Under the pieces are notes generated by a model that saw only the letters and a program-made list of their open reading frames with translations, was not told where the DNA came from and did not search any database. Positions 30,110-35,374 of a DNA stretch of 35,374 nt are shown in pieces. A program made the translations under genes and the position numbers. Numbering within the stretch: position 1 is the first letter of the stretch; every line of letters starts with the position of its first letter. Origin of the DNA: Deltaproteobacteria bacterium. GTDB taxonomy: Bacteria; Myxococcota_A; Polyangia; Haliangiales; Haliangiaceae. The stretch covers positions 1 to 35,374 of the forward strand of contig JAIOQA010000531.1 in assembly GCA_021413675.1 (NCBI GenBank). Direction: 5' to 3'.

Positions 30110-30247
30110 CGAAAGTTCCCCTTCTTTGCCGGAGTGAATGTGAAGCGTTTCTATCCCGAAACCGCCTCAGGCTACAAGATAGCGGTCTGGCCAGTTTTGC
30201 GACGTGATCTTGCGCATGGTTAGGCCAAGAAGTCGGTCGAACCAGGG

Positions 30248-30484
30248 TCAGAGGGCGTCGGGCACCAACGCGAGCACGGCGCCCAGCGCCGCGGTGACGA
30301 GCGCGAGCGGCGCGGCGAGCGCGAAGCCGAGATCGTTGGGGCGCCGCGCGGTGAACATGCCGCGCACGCACGCGACGGTCGCGGTCGACGCCGCGATCGC
30401 GAGAAACACCCCGAGCACTCGCACCAGCGCACGGTAGCGAAGCGCGCGCGGGATCGCGAGCGGCCCGCGGTGACGATTCCGCAA
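30248..30484 (-). CDS. Possible small two-helix membrane protein
   Basis: A 78-residue frame with two hydrophobic stretches (VLGVFLAIAASTATVACVRG and LGFALAAPLALVTAALGAVLALV) separated by a short polar loop. The pattern fits a small membrane protein and is better than chance for this composition, but no family is recognised. The Arg-rich first 20 residues may be untranslated if a GTG at codon ~21 is used. It is divergent from the long anchored protein at 30639. If it is not real, the stretch 30110-30638 is a non-coding intergenic region. Confidence 0.45.
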   Translation of the reverse strand: MRNRHRGPLAIPRALRYRALVRVLGVFLAIAASTATVACVRGMFTARRPNDLGFALAAPLALVTAALGAVLALVPDAL

Positions 30485-30488
30485 CGCC

Positions 30489-30501
30489 GCGCGATTCGCG
30501 C
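30489..30501. promoter_or_regulatory. 13-bp palindrome in a divergent upstream region
   Basis: GCGCGATTCGCGC is a perfect 6-base-arm palindrome around a T. It sits inside the weaker pair CGCAAC (30480-30485) and GTTGCG (30506-30511), between the small membrane protein start and the start at 30639. It may be an operator, or chance in GC-rich DNA. Confidence 0.3.
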
Positions 30502-30638
30502 AGTGGTTGCGTGCGGTCGCGAAACGCCGCGATCACCTGCGCAAACCCGGAATCGTGCGCCGATCCGCCGCGCTTGCAGCCGCCAACACCGTCGCGCGCG
30601 GCGCGGCGCGCCGCCGCCGATCTGCCATAGTCGGCCGC

Positions 30639-33458
30639 ATGAAGCGTCCTGTCGCGATCGGGCTCGGGGTGGGGGTCGTCGTCATCGCCGCCGTGCTGTA
30701 CTTCGTGCTCGGCACGGGTCACGGCACTGTCGAGAAATCGCCGCCGACGACGACGACCGACATCGGGCCGGTGAAGTCGAACGGCGGCCGGCCAACCCCG
30801 TCGTCGCGCGGCGACTTCGACGCGACCGGGCGGCCGAGCAACGACGCGCTCATCGACGACGATCCCGCCGGCGCGCTGCGCCTCGAAGGCCAGGTCGTGG
30901 GCGACGGCGATCAGCCCGTGGCCAACGCCACGGTCGTGCTGTCGTCGAACCCGCCGCGGGTCACCGCGACCGAGCAGGACGGCTCGTTCGCGTTCGATCA
31001 CCTGGTCGGCCGCCCGTACACGCTGGTCGCGCGCGGCCCGGGCGGCATCGCCGGGCCGATCACCGCGCGCCTGACCGCGACCACCGCGCCGGTCATCCTG
31101 CACCTGCGCCCGGCCACGACCGTCGTGGTCGCCGTCGTCGACGAGAAGGGCGAGGCGGTGCCGAACGCGGCGGTCGAGCTGCGCGGCCTCGACGAGCAGG
31201 CGATGAACGCCGGCCCCGATGGCAAGGCGACCTTCGCCCCGGTCATCCCCGGCGGCTACGATGTCGTCGCGCACGCGCCCGGGTTCGCGCCGGGCAACGA
31301 GCCGGTGCGCATCGGCGGCGACAAGACCGAGGTCAAGGTCGTGCTCGGCAAGGGCGCGGCGGTGTCGGGCGTGGTCGTGGATGATCGCGGCAATCCGGTC
31401 GCCGGCGCGCGCGTGGTCTACAGCGGCGCCTCCGACTGGTCGCGCCAGGGTGACGAGCGCAAGGACGCGGCGGTCACCGCCAAGGACGGCGCGTTCGCGT
31501 TCGAGGCGATCCCCGCGGGCACGTTCCGGTTCGTCGCGCGCCACCCCGAGAAGGCGCCCGGCACCTCCGCGCTGGTCACGCTCGATGGCGCGACCCCGCG
31601 CGACCACGTCGAGATCCGCCTGCCGCCGGGCGCGACCGTGCGCGGCAACGTCGTCGACGCAGCCGGCGCGCCGATCCCGTCGGCGCGCGTGCGCATCGGC
31701 GCGTCGGGCGCGGGCATGGTCGGCGAGGCGCCGCGCCAGGTGTTCACCGATGATCGCGGCGCGTTCGTCGTGACCGGCCTGCCGCGCCGCCCGCTGGCCG
31801 CGGTCGCGCTGTCCGAGGACGCGGCGTCGGCCAACGTGCCGGTCGACACCAGCGCCGGCGACGTCGACAAGGTCGTGCTCAAGCTCGACGTGACCGGCAC
31901 GATCGCCGGCACCGTCGTCGACGAGGGCGGCCAGCCGCTCGAGGGCGTGCAGGTCTCGGCGTTCCCCGACTTCCGCGCGCAGCGCAAGGGCAACGGCGAT
32001 GGCGAGATGAGCAGCTGGCGGCTGCGCGGCTTCCCGCAGGATCTGACCGACGCCAGCGGCGCGTTCACGCTGGTCGGGCTCGCGCCCGGCGAGTACCGCG
32101 TGCGCGCCACGCGCAGCCGCGCGGCGGCGCGCGGGCGCGGCTTCGCCGGCGAGGGCACCTCGGCGCAGACCGGCACCAAGGATCTGCGCATCGTGCTGCC
32201 GCCCGAGGGCAGCGTGAAGGGCAAGGTCACCTACGCCGACGGCAGCGCGGTCGGCCCGTTCACGGTCGGCGTCGGCTTCACGCAGGAGCCGGTGTCGTCG
32301 AAGGACGGCGCGTTCGTGCTCGACGGTCTCGCGCCCGATCACTACCAGCTGTCGGTGAAGGGCATGGGCTTCGTGTCGAAGAGCGTCGAGATCGACGTGA
32401 AGGGCGGCGCGGCCACCGACGTCGGCACGATCACCGTCGTGGAGGGCCGCTCGATCAAGGGCACGGTCGTCGCCGACGGCAAGCCGGTGCCGGGCGCGAC
32501 GGTGTGGGCCGGGCGCCAGATCTTCGGCAACGGCTCGTCGAACGACGCGCGCTTCGGCGGCGGCGGCCCGCCGATGGCGCAGGGCACGCGCAAGACCACG
32601 ACCGGCGAGGACGGCAGCTGGTCGATGTCGGGCTTCGGCCTGTCGGACATCACGATCGTCGCCGAGGAGCCCACGCTTGGGCGCTCGGCCGCGGTGCGGC
32701 TGCAGGACGGCGATCCGACCGCGCAGGCGCTGGTGCTGACCCTCGCGCCGTTCGGCGCGCTGAAGGGCGTGCTCAAGCAGGGCGCTGCGCCGGCCGAGGG
32801 CGTGATCGTCAGCGCGCAGTCGGTGGGCTCGCCGGGCGCGTTCTACTCGGTGGCGACCGGCCCCGACGGCGCGTACCGCTTCGACAAGCTCGCGCCCGAT
32901 AGCTACAAGGTCTCCGCGACGCTCGGCATGCCGATGCGCGGCATGAAGTTCTACTCGAAGACCGTGGTCGTCGAGTCGGGCAAGGAGGCGGTCGTCGATC
33001 TGCAGTACCAGCCGGGCGCGGTGTCCCTGGTGGTCGCCGCGGCGGTCCCGGCCGGCGGCAAGATCGGCGCGGTGAGCGCGTGGCTCGCGTCGGGCGTGAT
33101 GGCCGCGAAGAACGGCCGCGATCTGCAGCTCAAGATGGCGGCGCAGGGCGCGGGCTCGTCGCAGTGGAACATCGTGCCGATGGGCGGGCAGACCACGTTC
33201 ACCGAGCTCCAGCCGGGCACCTACAGCGCCTGCCTCGTGCCGTTCCCGGCCGAGGTCGCGCCGATGGCCGGCATGGAGTACGCGATGAAGTACTCCGATG
33301 TCATGGCGGTGTACTGCAAGACCGTCAACGTCGCGGCCTCGCCCGCCGAGCAGTCGGTCTCGGTGCCGATCGAGATCCCGCAGCTGATCAAGGACGACGA
33401 CACCGGCAGCACGCCGCCGCCGCGCGGCGGTGGCCGACCGGGCGGCGCCGGTCAGTAG
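30639..33458 (+). CDS. Membrane-anchored protein of carboxypeptidase-regulatory-like repeats
   Basis: A 939-residue protein with an N-terminal membrane anchor (PVAIGLGVGVVVIAAVLYFVLG), a Pro/Ser/Thr-rich linker, then about eight copies of a ~90-residue beta-sandwich of the carboxypeptidase regulatory-like (CarboxypepD_reg) type. Each copy begins like LEGQVVGDGDQPVANATVVL, VSGVVVDDRGNPVAGARVVY or VRGNVVDAAGAPIPSARVRI, then DDRGAFVVTGLP and a variant of GLAPGEYRVRA. There is no catalytic domain. The fold is used as an extracellular scaffold or adhesin-like spacer, with ligand unknown. A disordered Gly/Pro tail ends it. ATG 30639 precedes the anchor. Its stop directly abuts the stop of glnE. Confidence 0.88.
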   Translation: MKRPVAIGLGVGVVVIAAVLYFVLGTGHGTVEKSPPTTTTDIGPVKSNGGRPTPSSRGDFDATGRPSNDALIDDDPAGALRLEGQVVGDGDQPVANATVVLSSNPPRVTATEQDGSFAFDHLVGRPYTLVARGPGGIAGPITARLTATTAPVILHLRPATTVVVAVVDEKGEAVPNAAVELRGLDEQAMNAGPDGKATFAPVIPGGYDVVAHAPGFAPGNEPVRIGGDKTEVKVVLGKGAAVSGVVVDDRGNPVAGARVVYSGASDWSRQGDERKDAAVTAKDGAFAFEAIPAGTFRFVARHPEKAPGTSALVTLDGATPRDHVEIRLPPGATVRGNVVDAAGAPIPSARVRIGASGAGMVGEAPRQVFTDDRGAFVVTGLPRRPLAAVALSEDAASANVPVDTSAGDVDKVVLKLDVTGTIAGTVVDEGGQPLEGVQVSAFPDFRAQRKGNGDGEMSSWRLRGFPQDLTDASGAFTLVGLAPGEYRVRATRSRAAARGRGFAGEGTSAQTGTKDLRIVLPPEGSVKGKVTYADGSAVGPFTVGVGFTQEPVSSKDGAFVLDGLAPDHYQLSVKGMGFVSKSVEIDVKGGAATDVGTITVVEGRSIKGTVVADGKPVPGATVWAGRQIFGNGSSNDARFGGGGPPMAQGTRKTTTGEDGSWSMSGFGLSDITIVAEEPTLGRSAAVRLQDGDPTAQALVLTLAPFGALKGVLKQGAAPAEGVIVSAQSVGSPGAFYSVATGPDGAYRFDKLAPDSYKVSATLGMPMRGMKFYSKTVVVESGKEAVVDLQYQPGAVSLVVAAAVPAGGKIGAVSAWLASGVMAAKNGRDLQLKMAAQGAGSSQWNIVPMGGQTTFTELQPGTYSACLVPFPAEVAPMAGMEYAMKYSDVMAVYCKTVNVAASPAEQSVSVPIEIPQLIKDDDTGSTPPPRGGGRPGGAGQ

Positions 33459-35374
33459 TTAGCCGCGCACCGCGGCGACGATCCGCAGGTACGCCGCGCG
33501 GATCTCGTCGCGCCAGCGCGCGACCTCGCGCGCCAGACGCGGGCCGTCGGGGAAGCCGGCGCGGCGGGCGAGGCGGTCGAGCTCGCGCGGCTCGGTCGGC
33601 AGGTGGTGGACCGGGCGATCGTGGACGATGCGCAGGCGGTGCTCGAGACGGCGCAGGAAGCGGTAGCCGTCGGCGAGCAAGGCGAGGTCGCCGGCGTCGG
33701 CGACCTCGGTGGCGGCCGCGAGCGCGGCCATCGTCGACGGCGTGCGCAGCGCCGGGTGCGCGGCGCCGAACGCGAGCTGCAGGCACTGCGCCGCGAACTC
33801 GACGTCGATGACGCCGCCCTTGCCGGCCTTGAGGTCGCCGCGGCTGCCCAGCTCGCGCTCGATGCGCTCGCGCATCTCGGCGATCGCGTCGGCGACCACC
33901 GCGCGATCGTGCGGCTGCCACACCGCCGCGGTCGCCGCGGCGAGCGCGGTGTCGCCGAGCGCGGCGTCGCCCGCGACCGGCCGCAGCCGGGTCAGCGCCT
34001 GGTGCTCCCAGAGCTGGGCGTCCTGGGCGTGGTAGCGCCGCCAGGCCGCGAGCGAGGACACCAGCAGCCCCTGCGAGCCGGCGGGGCGCAGCCGGGTGTC
34101 GAGCTCGTAGAGCCGACCGCGCGGGGTGCGGGCGTGCAGCGCGGTCATCAGGCGCTGCGCCGCGCGCGTGAAGTACTCGACGTTGTCGAGCGGCCGCGCG
34201 CCATCGCTCGCGCCGTCGTCGCCGTAGACGAAGACGACATCCAGATCCGCGGCGTAGCCGAGCTCGCGCCCGCCGAGCTTGCCGAGCGCGAGGATCGCGA
34301 GCGCGGTCGGCGCGCCATCGATCGACCGCGGCACGCCGTGGCGCGCGCGCATGCCGGCGAGCACGAGCGCGAGCGCGCGGTCGAGGCAGATCTCGGCGAC
34401 GGTGGTCAGCTCCGCGCAGACCTCGAGGGCATCGAGCCGCCCGGCGAAGTCGGCGAGCGCGATGCGCAGCACCTGGCCGTTCTTGTGCTCGGCGAGCGCG
34501 CTCCACGCCAGCTCCTCGTCACCCGGATCGGCGGCGCGCGCCACCGCGAGCTTGCGATCGGCGTCGGCCTCGACCGCGGCGCGGCCGGGCGGGCCGCCGA
34601 CCGAGACCAGCAGATCGATCAGCTCCGGCCGATCGACCAGGCTGCGCGCGAGGTACTCGCTCGCGCCGAGGATCGAGACCAGCAGCCGCAACAGCGGCCG
34701 GTTGTCGTCGAGCAGCCGCCACACCGACCAGGCCGCGGCGCGCCGGCCGCCGAGATCGACCGCGTGGCGCAGCGCCTGATCGGGATCGGCGGAGGTCGCG
34801 ATCTCCGCGAGCAGCGCCGGCCCCAGCCGGGCCAGCGCGCCGGTCTGCGCGTCGCCGAGCGGCGAGTCGGGGCGCAGCCGCGCGCGGCCGAGCTCGGCGG
34901 CGGCGGCGGCCGGATCGGTAAAGCCGAGCGCGGCGAGGGCGGGATGAGCCGTGGGGCCGAGATCGCCGGTGAGCACCGCGCGCGCGGCGCGGGTCGTGGC
35001 GTCGTCGTCCTGGTGATCGCGATCGGGCGCGCCGAGGGTCGCGAACAGCCCGGCGACCGCGCGCGTGTGGCGCGTGAGCTCGGCCTCGAACTCGGCGAGC
35101 GTCGCGTAGCCGACGCGGCGCGCGACCACGAGCCGCGCGGTCGGCTCGGCGGGCACCCGCTGGGTCTGGCGCCCGCCGTCGAGCTGCAGCACGTGCTCGA
35201 CGTGGCGCAGCCAGCGGTACGCGCGCCACAGCACGAGGTGCTCGTCGTCGGTGACCAGCCCGGCGAACAGCAGCTGATCGAGCGCGGCCAGCGTGCCGTG
35301 AGCGCGCAGGTTCGGGTTGCGCGCGTGGACCAGCTGGTGGGCCTGCACGAAGAACTCGATCTCGCGGATGCCGC
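33459..35374 (-). CDS. glnE: Glutamine synthetase adenylyltransferase / adenylyl-removing enzyme GlnE (partial, N-terminus cut)
   Basis: The C-terminal ~638 residues of GlnE (full proteins are ~950); the start lies beyond the right edge. The window begins in the N-terminal (deadenylylating) half with GIREIEFFVQAHQLVHARNPNLR. The C-terminal adenylyltransferase half follows: LGKLGGRELGYAADLDVVFVYGDD with the Asp-x-Asp pair, LYELDTRLRPAGSQGLLVSSL, WEHQALTRLRPV and GKGGVIDVEFAAQCLQL. The usual Ser before the Asp pair is Ala here. GlnE adenylylates glutamine synthetase under nitrogen excess and reverses this when nitrogen is low, controlled by PII. Neighbours give no nitrogen-regulation context inside the window. 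Confidence 0.96.
   Translation of the reverse strand, partial: GIREIEFFVQAHQLVHARNPNLRAHGTLAALDQLLFAGLVTDDEHLVLWRAYRWLRHVEHVLQLDGGRQTQRVPAEPTARLVVARRVGYATLAEFEAELTRHTRAVAGLFATLGAPDRDHQDDDATTRAARAVLTGDLGPTAHPALAALGFTDPAAAAAELGRARLRPDSPLGDAQTGALARLGPALLAEIATSADPDQALRHAVDLGGRRAAAWSVWRLLDDNRPLLRLLVSILGASEYLARSLVDRPELIDLLVSVGGPPGRAAVEADADRKLAVARAADPGDEELAWSALAEHKNGQVLRIALADFAGRLDALEVCAELTTVAEICLDRALALVLAGMRARHGVPRSIDGAPTALAILALGKLGGRELGYAADLDVVFVYGDDGASDGARPLDNVEYFTRAAQRLMTALHARTPRGRLYELDTRLRPAGSQGLLVSSLAAWRRYHAQDAQLWEHQALTRLRPVAGDAALGDTALAAATAAVWQPHDRAVVADAIAEMRERIERELGSRGDLKAGKGGVIDVEFAAQCLQLAFGAAHPALRTPSTMAALAAATEVADAGDLALLADGYRFLRRLEHRLRIVHDRPVHHLPTEPRELDRLARRAGFPDGPRLAREVARWRDEIRAAYLRIVAAVRG

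Noticed and set aside
30183-30198. TGGCC and TTGC pair near the lipoprotein promoter, resembling a sigma-54 site
   Set aside because: Spacing between the GG and GC elements is two bases too short.
29940-32342. 800-codon minus-strand frame spanning the lipoprotein upstream region and the repeat protein
   Set aside because: Arg/Ala-rich and opposite a recognisable repeat protein; no start or motif support.

Overview
The window is very GC-rich DNA with dense, mostly translationally coupled genes and many GTG starts. It is rich in Ser/Thr kinases, FHA and sigma-54 regulators, PEGA and TPR proteins, and lipoproteins. This repertoire suggests a myxobacterium-like member of the Myxococcota, perhaps near Haliangium/Kofleriaceae. 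That placement is inference from gene content; no 16S or other marker is present.

Layout, left to right. 1-944 (minus, cut by the left edge): a membrane protein that appears to fuse a ZIP-like metal transporter to the start of an ArsP/YraQ-type permease. 1006-2034: a divergent pair, a SnoaL-like protein and a small lipoprotein. 2048-5133 (minus): a DUF3556-like membrane protein coupled to a phytoene-dehydrogenase-like FAD oxidoreductase. 5193-10369 (minus): a housekeeping unit read as lipoprotein, unknown protein, proB, proA, rsfS, rlmH. It covers proline synthesis and ribosome silencing/modification, ends in a likely terminator over the rlmH stop, and lacks the nadD often found between proA and rsfS.

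10443-18165 (plus): a prepilin peptidase, then a tightly packed set of a degenerate protein kinase with PEGA domains, a PilZ-like/J-domain/TPR protein, a lidless HSP70, a thioredoxin-like lipoprotein, and an FHA-sigma54 activator-Fis regulator. The first four are joined by 1- to 4-base overlaps. This is the best candidate in the window for an undescribed system, perhaps linking envelope or redox stress to an HSP70 machine and sigma-54 transcription. The function is inferred.

18178-24388 (minus): a Cache-HAMP hybrid histidine kinase, a secreted protein of unknown function and a TPR-bearing Ser/Thr kinase. Between the last two lies a 170-bp element bounded by 28-bp inverted repeats (26/28 matched), a MITE-like or hairpin element. 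24494-27926 (minus): a three-gene sugar-activation cassette (mannose-1-phosphate guanylyltransferase, phosphomannomutase/phosphoglucomutase, ROK kinase) that could run mannose to GDP-mannose. 28013-30109 (minus): a zinc-ribbon methyltransferase and an EF-hand-like lipoprotein with a hairpin terminator. 30248-30484: a possible small membrane protein. 30639-33458 (plus): a long anchored protein made of carboxypeptidase-regulatory-like beta domains. 33459-35374 (minus, cut by the right edge): the C-terminal part of glnE, whose stop codon abuts that of the previous gene.

No rRNA, tRNA, CRISPR array, transposase or prophage gene was seen. No gap longer than 300 bases lacks a gene call. If the weak call at 30248-30484 is wrong, 30110-30638 would be such a gap, holding only a short palindrome and the upstream regions of its neighbours.
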